A stretch of DNA of 64,000 nucleotides from the NCBI RefSeq assembly GCF_001311985.1, contig NZ_BBCJ01000004.1, positions 62,001-126,000 of the forward strand, written 5' to 3'. Below are positions 51,510 to 62,649 of the stretch, in pieces (the first letter of the stretch is position 1; each line of letters starts with the position of its first letter). Under the pieces are notes generated by a model, which had not been told where the DNA came from, searched no databases, and saw nothing but the letters and a program-made list of their open reading frames with translations. A program made the translations under genes and the position numbers. The DNA is from Geotalea toluenoxydans JCM 15764 (GTDB taxonomy: Bacteria; Desulfobacterota; Desulfuromonadia; Geobacterales; Geobacteraceae).

Positions 51510-53232
51510 TTAAAATTCTTTCCAGTCACCCTCGGCCTCTGCCGGCACAGCGCAGTCATGCCCTTCCGCCTTGGCCAGCCGCATTAGAGCAGTGGCCGGC
51601 CTGGCCTTGGCAGTCAAAGGTTTGTTCGGCAGGGATTCGATCCTGCGTACTTTCTTCTCCACTGTTACCTTTCGCGATTGCATGGTTTCATCCAGCTTGA
51701 AGCGGCTGACCATTTGCACCAGTTGCCCTGCCTGTTCTTCCAGTGACTCTGCCGCTGCTGCCGCCTGCTCCACCAGGGCGGCGTTCTGCTGGGTCACATC
51801 ATCCATCTGGGTAATGGCGGTGTTGACCTGTTCGATGCCGCTGGACTGCTCCAGGGAGGCGGCGGAGATTTCGGCCATGATATCGGTGACCCTTTTTATG
51901 CTGGTGACGATCTCCTGGGTGGTGTGGCCTGCCTCCTCCACCAGTTTGCTGCCGTCTTCCACCTTGCTTACCGAGTCTTCAATGAGTGATTTGATCTCCT
52001 TTGCCGCAGCGGCGCTCCGCTGGGCCAGACTCCGTACCTCGGCGGCGACCACGGCGAAACCTCGTCCCTGTTCACCGGCTCGGGCGGCCTCCACGGCAGC
52101 ATTTAGGGCAAGGATATTGGTCTGGAAAGCGATGCCGTCGATGACGCCGATGATGTCGGAAATTTTGCGGGAACTGTCGGAGATGGAACCCATGGTGTTG
52201 ACCACTCTGGTAATGACCTCTCCCCCTTTGACCGCTACCGAGCTGGCACTGATGGCCAGCTGGTTGGCCTGCTGGGCATTGTCGGCATTCTGCTTGACGG
52301 TTGAGGTCAGCTCCTCCATGCTGGAGGCGGTTTCTTCAAGTGCCGAAGCCTGTTCCTCGGTGCGCTGGGAGAGATCAGCATTGCCGGCGGAGATCTGCTC
52401 GGTGGCTGTGGCAATGGAATCGGCGCCGTTGCGTACATCCTGGACGATATTGACCAGGCTGCCGTTCATTTCCTTCAGGGCCAGGAGCAGCTGGCCGGTT
52501 TCATCCTGAAATTTCGGGTCCACCTTGCAGGTCAGGTCGCCATCGGCTACCAGCTGGGCGGTGCGCACTGCCTCCTGTAGGGGAGTGGTGATGATGCGGG
52601 TGATGAAGACGCCGAAACAGATTGCAGGATAATCCCTACCACCGCCAGGATGAGGGTGGAGCGGATTGCGGCATTGGCCATGGCCGTGTTCTGCTCGGCG
52701 GTTGCCGCCGCCTGCTTGACCTTGAAGTCCACCAGCTTGTTGACGGCAGCCTGTTCAATCATGGCTGCCTGGGTCGCGTCCCCGTTATAGACGGCGAGGG
52801 CTTCGGCATCCCTGCCGGCCATGGACAGGTCGGCTATCCTGCCGATGAGCGGCCTGAAGACAGTGCGGCTGTCGCTGAAGTCCTTCAACAACCCCTTCTC
52901 CTCGCTGCCGGTAAAGGCCTTCTCAGCCATTTCCACATTCTTGGTGATCTCTGCGCTCAGTTCCTTGATCTGTTCACTGTATTTCTGTTTTTCCGCCCGG
53001 TCCTGTACCAGCAGAATCTTGGCCAGGTTCACCCTCACCCGCTGAAAGGCGGTGGAAATGGCTCCCAGTTGGGAAATTGGCATGGTGACATTTTCATAGA
53101 GCATCTGTCCATTGTCGTCGGCCTTATGGATGTTGGCAATGCCGATCCAGCCGATGATCCCGCGATGAGGGCCAGGATGATGAAGCTTGACAGCAGTTTG
53201 GTACCGATCTTCAGATTGTAGAACCATTGCAT
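51510..53232 (-). CDS. methyl-accepting chemotaxis protein with 4HB sensor and C-terminal tether (two frameshifts)
   Basis: The joined protein is about 574 aa. A first membrane helix ([13 protein letters not shown]) precedes a four-helix-bundle periplasmic sensor, a second helix, HAMP, and a signalling domain with the hairpin tip [20 protein letters not shown]. The last residues, DWKEF, resemble the NWETF-type pentapeptide that tethers CheR and CheB, both encoded next to it. Frame breaks lie near 53158 and near 52620. The ATG at 53232 follows AAGGAGAA and lies inside the end of cheW (22-base overlap). Confidence 0.9.
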
Positions 53233-53768
53233 AGCTGTTCTCCTTGGGCAGTTTTTGTATCCACCGGCAGTGCCGACGGTAGCATGCTTTCTGCGTTGTT
53301 CATCAGCTGCATCTCCGGGCTGGACATCAACCGCTCGATGTCCACCAGGATCAGCATCTGGTCATTGATGGTGCCGAGGCCGGTGATGTACCTGGTATCA
53401 AGACCGGAGCTGAATTCCGGAGCTGCCTTGACCTGTTCCGGAGCGAGGCTGATGACGTCAGATACCCCATCGACAACCATGCCGACCACTCTGCCGGCGA
53501 CATTGATGATGATGACGACGGTGAATTCGTTGTAAACGGCGTTGCCCAGGTTGAATTTGATGCGCATGTCGACGATGGGGACGATGACGCCGCGCAGGTT
53601 GATGACTCCCTTGAGGAAGTCGGGTGAGTTGGCAATGTGCGTTACCGCGTCATAGCCGCGAATTTCCTGTACCTTGAGAATATCCATGCCGTACTCTTCT
53701 TTGCCAAGGGTAAAGGTGAGATACTCTTCTCCCTCCCCGCTCTGCGTTGATCCCTGTTCATTCTGCAT
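53211..53768 (-). CDS. cheW: chemotaxis coupling protein CheW
   Basis: CheW links receptors to CheA. It has a single SH3-like CheW domain: [39 protein letters not shown], then [13 protein letters not shown] and [16 protein letters not shown]. The frame happens to be open upstream into cheA, so it looks like a fusion. The ATG at 53768 has its own AAAGGAGG eight bases before it, and a stop for CheA exists 33 bases upstream in a neighbouring frame, so I treat it as a separate protein of about 185 aa. It overlaps the receptor gene by 22 bases. Confidence 0.88.
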   Translation of the reverse strand: MQNEQGSTQSGEGEEYLTFTLGKEEYGMDILKVQEIRGYDAVTHIANSPDFLKGVINLRGVIVPIVDMRIKFNLGNAVYNEFTVVIIINVAGRVVGMVVDGVSDVISLAPEQVKAAPEFSSGLDTRYITGLGTINDQMLILVDIERLMSSPEMQLMNNAESMLPSALPVDTKTAQGEQLCNGSTI

Positions 53769-53800
53769 CCCACGCCTCCTTTGATCTGGTCCGGTGCCAG

Positions 53801-55846
53801 TTACTGTTCCCTTTTTCCCGGTTGCATCAGCTCCCACGTCAAGGATCAAGGCTACACGACCGTCGCCAAGGATAGTTGCGCCTGAAGTGCCTTCCACCTT
53901 GCGATAGTTTTCCTCCATGCTCTTGATTACAACCTGGAGTTCGTCCTGCAGATTGTCGACCAGCATTGCCCCCTTTTCCCCTTCCACCTCTATGACCATG
54001 AGAATGCCACGCCGGGGATCGGTCACCGCATCGGCAAGGTTGAAGAGCCGGTGGAGGCGCAGGATGGGGATATATTCTCCCCTCACATGGACCACTTCGT
54101 TGCCGTTAATGGTTTTCAGATTTTCCCCGGTGGGTTGGAGGGATTCGACAATAGCGTTGACTGGCACAATCAGACGTTCATTGCCGACACCAACGCTGAG
54201 CCCGTCCAGAATGGCGAGGGTGAGGGGGAGGCTTATGGTGACGCTGGTTCCCTTACCCTGCTCCGACTTGATGGCAACCCGTCCTCCAAGGCTCTGAACG
54301 TTTTTCAACACCACATCCATGCCGACGCCGCGTCCGGAGATATCGGTGACCGCTTCGGCGGTGGAGAACCCCGGGGCGAAAATGAGCTGCCAGACTTCTT
54401 CATCGGACATGGTGTCGGCAGCAGCAATACCGCGTTCAGCCGCTTTCATCAGGATCTTTTCCCGGTTGAGGCCGTCGCCGTCATCGATGACGTCAATGAC
54501 GATCCTTCCCCCCACCTGGGACGCCTGCAGGATCACGCTGCCGGTGGGCGCTTTGCCGGCGGCTAGCCGCAACTCCGGAACCTCCAGGGCGTGATCCAGA
54601 GCATTACGCACCAGATGGGTGAGGGGATCGGCGATTTTCTCCACCAACCCCTTGTCCAGTTCCGTTGTCTCGCCGACCATTTTCAGTTCAACCAGCTTGC
54701 CCAGCTTGGTCGCCAGTTCCCGCACCAGCCTGGGGAAGCGGTTGAAAACGATGCTGATGGGAACAAGCCGGATGGACATTACGCTCTGCTGCAGATCCCT
54801 GGTGTTCCGTTCCAGTTGCAGCAATCCCCGATGCAGGTTTTCAAAAAGAACCGGATCCAGCTGCCCCCCCATCTGGTCGAGCAGGGCTTGGGTGATCACC
54901 AGCTCTCCCACCTGGTTGATCAGCTGGTCGACCTTGGCCACGCCAACCCGGATGGAAGATTCCGCCTCTCCCCCCCGACGGCCGAAGGCTCCCGGCGCCG
55001 TTTCATCCTTGTCATAGGCCTTCTGCCGAACGGTTGTGTCTCCGCTGCCGTCCGGGAACCACTTGCCGTCACCGGCTGCGGCTCCGGCCTGTCATTGCCA
55101 ATTTCAGCGCTTTGAACCCTGCGGATGTTCAACTGATCATCATCAGCCACAAACTCGAAAACATCGCGGATTTCCATATCGTTGCAGGTGCCGGCGAGCC
55201 GTAGCTGCCAGCGGGTGTGGCAATGTTCGGGATCAAGCTGCTCAACCGGCGGAGCATCAGCTATGATTGCCTGAGCCGTCAATTCTCCCAGTTCCCCCAG
55301 TTCGTCGAAGAGATAGTCAAGGCGGGCGCCACGCATGAAGAGGTCCGTGTCCGGGCTGAAGCGGAGCTCGAAGGGGCTTTGCATCTTTCCATCTTCTGCC
55401 TGGGCCTGAACTGCGGGTGAATCCTCTTTTGTCGAGGGGGAGGGAAGGGCGTCCTGTTCGGTTAGATGCCGCAGGCTGCAACAGACCTCCTCGATAAACT
55501 GCAGGTCGACCCGTTCTCCATCACGGTGACCGGCCAACTGCACGGCGATGGCATCCTTTGCCTTCAGAAAAAGGTCAACCATCGACGCGGTGAGCAGCAT
55601 TTCGTGGCCCCGGATCCGGTCGAGCAGCGATTCAAGCAGGTGGGTGACCGAGGTCATATCCTCGAAGCCGAAGATGCCGGCACTTCCCTTGATGGTGTGG
55701 GCCGAGCGGAAGAGGGCATTCAATTCCTCTTCATCCGGCCTGTTCAGATCCAGGGAAAGGAGGATCCGTTCTATTTCAGCCAGATGCTCGCTGCATTCCT
55801 CAAAGAAGGTCTGGCAGAATCGGGCCATGTCCATGGAGGTTTTCAT
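53801..55846 (-). CDS. cheA: chemotaxis histidine kinase CheA (frameshifts)
   Basis: The joined protein is about 682 aa. The N-terminal Hpt domain has the phosphorylated His in [16 protein letters not shown]. The dimerisation and ATP domains have [11 protein letters not shown] (N box), [10 protein letters not shown] (G1), GFSTA and [12 protein letters not shown] (G2). The CheW-like regulatory domain ends the protein. Frame breaks lie near 55000, and near 53830 just before the stop ([11 protein letters not shown] restored by about two bases). It overlaps the STAS gene by four bases at the start (ATGA). It belongs to the operon STAS-cheA-cheW-mcp-cheR-cheB. Confidence 0.92.
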
Positions 55847-56187
55847 TGCTCGATCGCTTCAGGATCCAGGATTTGAAAGTGGTGGGTAAAGCCCAGGGCA
55901 TTGATGATGCCGTACAGGTTATCCGACACGGCGGTAAGGCATGGCTCAATGCCGATCTCTCGCACATCGCGGACGAAGATCGCCAGAAGCTGACATCCGC
56001 AGGCATCCAGTGCATCAATGCCCTCCATGCCGATCAGAATCCGCCGGCTGGCTTTATCTGCACCTTCGTTGTCATTCTTGAGCCCGGCCAGGTACGCTGA
56101 AACCAGTGCCCACTGGCCAGCTATGCCGGCCACCGACCAGTCACCATGCAGACTGAGTGTCAGCGGCTTCTGTAACGATACGGTCAT
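55843..56187 (-). CDS. STAS-domain protein, first gene of the chemosensory operon
   Basis: A single STAS domain of about 114 aa: LTLSLHGDWSVAGIAG at the start, IGMEGIDALDACGCQLLAIF in the middle (where anti-sigma antagonists have the regulatory Ser), and LGFTHHFQILDPE at the end. The usual phosphorylated Ser is replaced here by the DACGC stretch, so it may act by binding alone. The ATG at 56187 has AGGGAGG at good spacing. The stop overlaps the cheA start by four bases. Its role in chemosensory signalling is inferred from position. Confidence 0.85.
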   Translation of the reverse strand: MTVSLQKPLTLSLHGDWSVAGIAGQWALVSAYLAGLKNDNEGADKASRRILIGMEGIDALDACGCQLLAIFVRDVREIGIEPCLTAVSDNLYGIINALGFTHHFQILDPEAIEQ

Positions 56188-56444
56188 GGCAATCCTCCCT
56201 GCTGCATTTGTCAGTCTCACTTTGCAGGGGCAATGCAAGATTGAATCGATAAATTTAAATGTAAAATCAATAAGTTGGCAAAAGGACAGTTTGTGGGTAG
56301 CGTGCGACGTTTGTTGCGCCTGAAAAATGGGAATTCCGGTTGAGTGTTGATTTTTAGCGGGGTGAGAGGGGAGCGACAAAGGTTACGCCTGCAACTTTTG
56401 TCGCAGGGTTTGGAGTGGGGAGGCTCTTCGTCTGGATTAATATC

Positions 56445-57860
56445 TCAGTCTGGCGGATTTTCACCCCGGCGGCTCAGGCGCTTGTTCAGAGCCTGCCTGC
56501 TGATGCCCAGGTGGGAGGCTGCAATTCCCTGATTGCCGCAGGCAGCTTTCAGGGCATGGGCGATGAGAGCTTCTTCCGCTTCCTTGATGGTTGGCATACG
56601 CTCACCTGCTGCTCCGCTGCAGTGCTTGAAATAGTCAATGGGATCGGGGCCATGGGGGGCATGGTCGTTGCCGATGGCTTTCCGGAAAGTTTCGAGGGAA
56701 AGCACCCCCTGTTGATGACTGGCCACGGCGTCGAAAATCAGCCTTCAACTCGCGGATATTGCCCGGGAAGCTGTAAGCAGCAAGGTAGCCGTTAAGCTCG
56801 ACTGGGGTAACCGGCCTGCTTTTGCCTATGGCCGCAGCTGCTTCATCCAGGAAGTGGTTGACGAGCAGGGGCATATCTTCAAGCCGGTCGCGCAGTGGCG
56901 GCACCTGGATCCGGTGCGTTTTTAGCCGGTAATAGAGGTCACTGCGGAAGGAATTCCCCTCCATCATCTGCTTCAGGTCGCGGTTGGTGGCGACGACAAT
57001 TCTGGCATCGCTTTTCTTTCCATTGTCGGAGCCGAGAGGATAATACTCCCTTTCCTGCAGAAGACGCAGCAGCTTGATCTGGGACGGCAGTTGCAAGTCG
57101 CCGATCTCATCGAGGAAAAGGGTGCCCCCTGCCGCCTTTGCCACCAAGCCTTCACGCGCCTGGTCAGCCCCTGTAAACGCTCCCCTGGTGTGGCCAAAGA
57201 GGGTGTCCGAGAAAGCCTGGTCATCCAGACCGGCCACGTTGACGGCTATGAACTGGCCTTTGCGGTGGCTGGCATCATGGAGAGCGCGTACGACCATTTC
57301 CTTGCCGACCCCGGTTTCTCCAGTCACCAACACCGGCTGATCACTTGCCGCCACTGCCTCCATATAGCGGAAGATGCGTCTCATGGCCGGGTTTCGCGTG
57401 ATGATAGAGGCAAATACCTCTTCCCGGTCCAGGCGATCCGAGAAAAAATGCCTTGTCAGCAGGGAGACCTCGTTGCGCAGGGAATGCAGCTCGAGAGCCT
57501 GTTGACACTGGCCAGCAGCCGGCTTTTCTCGGCAGGTTTGACAAAATAGTCGAAGGCCCCGGTTTTCATGCATTCCACCGCCAGCTCGATTTGGTTGGCC
57601 GCGCTCATGATGATGACAGGGATCTGAGGAAAACGGTCTTTGATCTCCTTGAGCAGCTCTAAACCACCGAGGAACGGCATATAGAGGTCGAGAACAATCA
57701 GGGCGACGCTCCTTTCCTCAAGCAGGGGCAGCACCTTGCGGCTGTCGCTCAGGGTGGTCACTTCGCTGAAACCGGCCCCCCTGAACATGACGCTGTGGAT
57801 GAAGAGCATCTCCTCCTCGTCATCGACAAGAAGAATTGGAAATTTCCCCGGGACTGTCAT
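56445..57860 (-). CDS. NtrC-family sigma-54 response regulator (frameshifts)
   Basis: The joined protein is about 472 aa. The receiver has LLVDDEEEM and the acceptor Asp in LIVLDLYMPFLGG. The AAA+ domain has Walker A LVTGETGVGKEM, the sigma-54 contact loop HTRGAFTGADQ and Walker B GTLFLDEIGD. The C-terminal Fis-type helix-turn-helix is GNQGIAASHLGISRQALNKRL. Frame breaks lie near 57490 and near 56740. The ATG at 57860 starts the receiver 13 bases after the stop of the sensor kinase, so they form a two-component pair. It should activate a sigma-54 promoter; its target is unknown. Confidence 0.9.
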
Positions 57861-57873
57861 TGTAACCTCGCCG

Positions 57874-59914
57874 TCAAATCTGATAATCTGCTGCCATTTT
57901 ACAGTCGCCGTCGGTAGCAGTCGGTAATCCAGCGCCGACTGCCGCCGGGAGCCGGACCGTTGCGGTGGTGCCCCCATCGGGGATGGAATCGAACAGCAGG
58001 TAGCCCCCGTGCTCCTTGATGATGGTGTCGGTAATGGAAAGTCCGAGGCCGGTGCCCCCCTCGTCAAGCCTGGTGGAAAAGAACGGCTCCGTAAGCCGTT
58101 CGAGCACCTCCGGCGCATCCCTTTTCCTTCGTCTTTCACTGTAACCGTGATGAAGCCGGACTGCTCATCAAAGGCCGAGGACACAGAAACAGCTCTGGAT
58201 TTATCGGCAAGGGACTGGAGTGAGTTCATCACCAGGTTGATCATCACCTGCTCTATCTGCTGCGATCTTCCTCTGGCAGGGGGAAGATTTTCCCCGAGAC
58301 AGAGCGAAAAGTGATTGGTGTGCTTGTGTATGTGATGGATGAGAATGGAAACACCATCACCGATCGCCTTGTTGATGTCGAATGGCGTCGCGACCGCCCC
58401 TTTTTGTTCCCGGTAGAAGCCTTTCAGGTTATCGATGATGGCGCTGATCCGGCGTGAACCTTCGGTAAGCCCGGAACAAAGTCGGTATCACCTGCTGCAT
58501 CTCGGCAAAGGGCAATCCTCCCAGGTATATCTCTCCGTACTCCTCGCCATGGCGCCGCAAGACGGGAACGGCATCGTTCCAGGCCTCGGACAGAAGGGTC
58601 GCATTTGCGAGATATAGCTGTTAGGATTGTTGATCTCATGGGCAATGCCCGCCGTGAGAACTCCCAGTGCGGTCATCCTGTTGGCATGAATCAGCTTCGC
58701 CTGGGTCTCCTGCATCTCCTTTTTCAGGCGGATACTTTCGCCGATGTCGCGGAAGGAGCAATAGACAAACTGGTCGCTGTCGATTTTTATCAGTTTGCAG
58801 CGGATGGAAACCGTGATGTTCATGCCGTCCTTGGGCATGACTGTCGCTTTGTCCAGCTGAACACTGCCGGCATGGTCGGAATTGGCAAGGAGATCTGCAA
58901 GCCTCGCCAGATCATCGGCGTCAAGAATTGCAGACAGCTCAAGGAATATCAATGCGTTGTCATCGTAACCGAACATCTTGCCAGCTGCCGGATTTGCATC
59001 CACAACCCGGAATGTCTCCGGCGACAAAAGGAGAATGGCATCCCAGTTCTGGGAAAAAAGCTGGTGGAATCGCTCCCCCATGTCGCGCACTTTCTCCTCG
59101 ACACGCTTGCGGTCGGTTATGTCGAGCATTATGCCGACCAGTCCCTCCGGTATCCCTTCGGTATTGGTGAACAGTGCTTTATAAAAGACCACATCACGAT
59201 AACTGCCATCGGCATAGGGGGTTCTTGACTCGTAAACCTGTACCCCCTGCCGTTTTGCCAGTTCCAGGTCTGAGGTGTGGTAAATGTCCGCCAGTGCTTT
59301 TGGTGCAATGTCATAGACGGTTTTGCCTATGATCTGGATGCGGGGCATGCCGATAAAGGCTGCAAACGAGGCGTTGCAGCCAAGATACCGGCCGGTCATG
59401 TCCTTATAAAACACAGCGCCGGCATGGTGTCCATCAGCACCTGCAGGAAGCGGAGCTGTTCCTGAATGGTTTTCTTCTTCATATTCAGTTCAGACAGTAT
59501 TTTGTTGAACGCCCCGGCAGGGGATCCTATCTCCTCACCGGCTTCAATCTCCACCGGTTTCTGTTCATCCTCCGCGGCAACCTTTTTCACGTGGCTGGTG
59601 AACCGGTGTAATGGCGCTGTCAGCATGCCCATCAAAAGCCAGACCATGACAATGGACAGGAAAAGAACGGTTGGAGCTGCAAGCAGCATGAGTTCCGGCG
59701 TAACCCGCTCAGCCACGGCGACGACTTCTGTCCGGAAAGTCATAATCTTGCCGTTGATCCCATTGGCCATGGAGGAGGCCAGAGCACTTTGCTGCCCATA
59801 GATGAATGATTTTAGATGGCGCTCGAAATAGATCCCCGAATAAGCACCTATGGACATGAACAGAACGACGAAAGCAGAAGTCGTCAGGACTATCTTGGTT
59901 TTGAGACTCACCAT
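57874..59914 (-). CDS. membrane sensor histidine kinase with PAS domains (several frameshifts)
   Basis: The joined protein is about 680 aa. Two membrane helices (IVLTTSAFVVLFMSIGAY; VLFLSIVMVWLLMGML) flank a short periplasmic loop. HAMP-like and coiled-coil segments, then two PAS domains (KDMTGRYLGCNASFAAFIG; SPETFRVVDANPAAGKMFG) follow. The H-box is GIAHEINNPN, and the HATPase domain has VMINLVMNSLQSLAD, VKDEGKGM and GGTGLGLSITDTII. Frame breaks lie near 59405, 58600, 58470 and 58110. I chose the ATG at 59914, which starts the first helix; the 59947 start adds 11 residues. It is paired with the NtrC-type regulator downstream. Confidence 0.85.
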
Positions 59915-60270
59915 ATCGGCTGTTCCCTTTGAATATTTAACCGGCAACTATCCGCTCCTTCGACCTTTCCTGATTGCACCTGATAATGTATATGAAAGTT
60001 CTGCAGGCAACAAGACCTCTGAACTTATCTGCCCAATATGGCCAGAGTAGCTGCAGGATTGCCAGTTACAAGCTGTTTTCTTCAGTTCCTGTAAATTGAG
60101 CTCACCTGTTATCCCTCTTGCCGATTAGCGCATATTGAAGTTATCGGGACAGGTCAACCAAAATTTAGATTTTTCAGGGGTTGTTCTGTTCTTCGACTTT
60201 CATCCGGCAGATATTTTCGCTATACTGGCATTTCTGTACCACATTCGGATCATTGTCTAAGGAACAACGA
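59915..60270. promoter_or_regulatory. divergent intergenic region
   Basis: These 356 bases separate the divergent kinase gene and the TVP38 gene. I see no gene or strong repeat. A TATACT (60221-60226), a plausible -10 box for the rightward gene, is the only clear element, and its -35 is poor. The start-proximal AAGGA (about 60260) is the ribosome site of the next gene. Confidence 0.25.
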
Positions 60271-60938
60271 GTGAAAAAAATATTACTCCCACTGCTGCTG
60301 CTCTTAATTCTTCTTTTTTTCTGGCTCGATCTGGACCGCTTCCTGACTCTCGATGCGCTGAAAGCCAACCATGCTGGTCTTGTTTCCTACTATGAACACC
60401 ATAAGACTGCCGCTGCCGTGGTCTTCATTGCCATCTATGTTCTGCAGACAGCCCTCTCCCTGCCGGGGGCGGCGATACTTTCCCTTGCTGCCGGAGCAAT
60501 CTTCGGGGTGATGTTGGGAACAATCTACGCCAATATCGCTGCCACCAGCGGAGCTACTCTGGCATTCCTCGTCAGCCGCCATCTGCTTCATAATGTGGTG
60601 CAGAAGCGGTTCGGCGCCAGGCTGGAAGCATGAACACAGAACTTGAGCAGCGGGGCTTCGGCTATCTGCTGTTCCTCCGCCTGGTGCCGGTTTTCCCTTT
60701 CTTTCTCATCAATCTCGCCGCCGGCCTGACCCGCCTGAAACTACGCACCTTTTTCTTTGCCACGCTGGTGGGAATTATCCCCGGCAGCTTGGTTTTCTGC
60801 AACGCCGGGGCTAGTCTTGCCAGTATTGAGTCACCGGAGCAGGTGCTTTCGCCGCGGGTGCTTGCCTCCTTTGCCCTGCTGGGTTCGTTTGCTCTCATCC
60901 CCGCTGTTTATGGGAAATGGAAGGGGAAGCGGCCTTGA
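60271..60938 (+). CDS. TVP38/TMEM64-family membrane protein (one frameshift)
   Basis: The joined protein is about 222 aa, with five or more membrane helices. The family core lies at FLRLVPVFPFFLINLAAGL, with the preceding SLPGAAILSLAAGAIFG half-helix. These proteins (DedA/VTT superfamily) are linked to lipid scrambling in other organisms; the role here is unknown. The frame breaks at about 60632, where a stop (TGA) interrupts GARLEAMNTELEQRG; one missing base removes it. I chose the GTG at 60271, behind TAAGGAAC, because it begins the first membrane helix. Confidence 0.85.
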
Positions 60939-61199
60939 AATATGCACGGCTGACTGGCGCCAGCATTATCAAAGACTTTTGCCGCTTTATTAGGCATTCT
61001 GCTATTGCCGTTAATATGCTGTGGGTTTTTCTCTAATCCACGTTCTTGTACACAGCGATGTCCACAACGCCTGTTGAATGGGAACCCCCCGGAATCGGCA
61101 TCTCATGAGAACGTAATGGGGGCCGTTAAATCTGACAAGGCATATTAGCTGCATCACTATAAATGAGTCCCTCTGCTTTTCAGGAGAAAGGAGCCGATA

Positions 61200-61930
61200 A
61201 TGAAGCGGCTGATCATGCTTTTTGTGCTGCTGTGGTCAACATCTGCCTCTGCAGGGCAAGTTCACCTGTCTGTTGCTTCCAGTCTCAAGGAAGTTGTCAA
61301 TGAACTTTCCGACAGTTTCAGCAGAAAAAACAGGAATATTACCGTGTATAAAAATGCAGGCGCCTCAGGAACCCTTGCCAGGCAGTTGGATAACGGCGCA
61401 CCTGCAGATATCTTTATTTCTGCCGACAGCCTGTGGATGGACTACCTTGTCGGCAAAAAGCTTGTGGCATCCTCCAGCGTCGTCACGTTTGCCGGCAATG
61501 AGCTCGTTTTCGCCGGCAAGGCCCATAAGCGGATTAAATCACTTAAAGATATTGTCCTGCTGGAAAGGATCGGCATCGGCAACCCCAAAAGCGTACCCGC
61601 AGGCGAATATGCCATGCCGCCATAAGAGCTGCCAATATGGAAAAAGATGTTGCAAAAAGACTGGTCATGGCCAAGGATGTGCGGGAATGCCTTCTTTACC
61701 TGGAACGAGGCGAGGTAGACGGGGGATTTGTATACAGGACGGAGGCTTTGCAGGCAAAGCAGGCGCAAGTTCTTTTTGCCGTGCCGCCAGCGCTTTACCC
61801 AAAAATTGTCTACAGGATGGGACTCACCGGCACCGGCAGCAGGAACCCACAGGCGGTATCCTTCTATAATTATTTGAAAGGTGTCGAGGCGCAGGCGATC
61901 TTGCTCAAGAAAGGGTTCAAGATAAAATGA
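61200..61930 (+). CDS. modA: molybdate-binding protein ModA (one frameshift)
   Basis: ModA is the periplasmic protein that binds molybdate or tungstate. It has a signal peptide (LIMLFVLLWSTSASAG), then VHLSVASSLKEVVNELSDSF and KNAGASGTLARQLDNGAPADIF, with the two Ser positions that bind the oxyanion. The frame breaks near 61620; restoring a base joins PAGEYA to the MAAIRAANMEKDVAKRL part, giving about 243 aa. The ATG at 61200 follows AAAGGAG. The 261 bases before it hold no clear ModE operator that I can recognise. It is the first gene of modABC. Confidence 0.9.
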
Positions 61931-61963
61931 CCATTCCGGAACGGCTTTTACGAGAGGCATGCG

Positions 61964-62646
61964 ATGACAGCACTTACTCCCCCAGATTATGAGGCTATCT
62001 ATCTGTCGACCAAGGTAGCGATGGCCGCCACGGCCCTTTCTTTGCCCTTCGGCATTGCCTTCGCCTATGTCATGAATTTTACCGCATTCAGGGGCAAGCT
62101 GCTTCTGGAGGTCCTGATAAATCTCCCCCTGACCTTGCCCCCGGTGGTGATCGGCTATCTGCTGCTGTTGGTGCTGGGCAAGAACGGCTGGATCGGATCT
62201 TTCCTTGATCAGCTCGGGATAAGGATAATATTTACCTGGAAAGCGGCTGTAATTGCTCGGCAGTTGTCGGCTTTCCCCTGCTGGTCCGTGCGGTGCGCCT
62301 GAGCATGGAGCATATCGATTATCAGCTCATTCAGGCATCCCGCACCCTTGGGGCGAGCAGGCACGATACCTTTCTCACCATCATTCTGCCCCTTTCGCTG
62401 CCTGGAGTGGTTGCCGGCTCACTGCTGATGTTTGCACGCAGCCTTGGCGAATTCGGCGCCACTATCATCGTCGCCGGCAACATCCCCGGAGTCACCCAGA
62501 CAATTCCCCTTGCCATTTATGATTATGCAAGCTCCCCGGCCAGTGAGGCTATGGCCATATCCCTTTGTGTCATCTCCATCCTCATGTCGGCGGTTGTGCT
62601 CCTCTTACACGAATTCATCAGCATCAAGCTGGCCAAGAGGGGGTGA
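61964..62646 (+). CDS. modB: molybdate ABC transporter permease ModB (one frameshift)
   Basis: ModB forms the membrane channel. The joined protein, about 227 aa, has five membrane helices. The EAA loop that contacts ModC reads ASRTLGASRHDTFLTIILPL. The frame breaks near 62265, where one missing base restores GVVGFPLLVRAVRLSME. The ATG at 61964 begins MTALTPPDYEAIYLS, typical of the family. It lies 33 bases after modA and 3 bases before modC. Confidence 0.92.
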
Positions 62647-62649
62647 AAC

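Noticed and set aside
53211..54941. CheA-CheW fusion protein
   Set aside because: A separate ribosome site and start for cheW, and a CheA stop in a neighbouring frame, point to a sequence error.
60939..61199. Moco riboswitch or ModE operator upstream of modA
   Set aside because: I could pair only a C-rich and a G-rich stretch; neither the Moco RNA core nor the ModE palindrome can be recognised.
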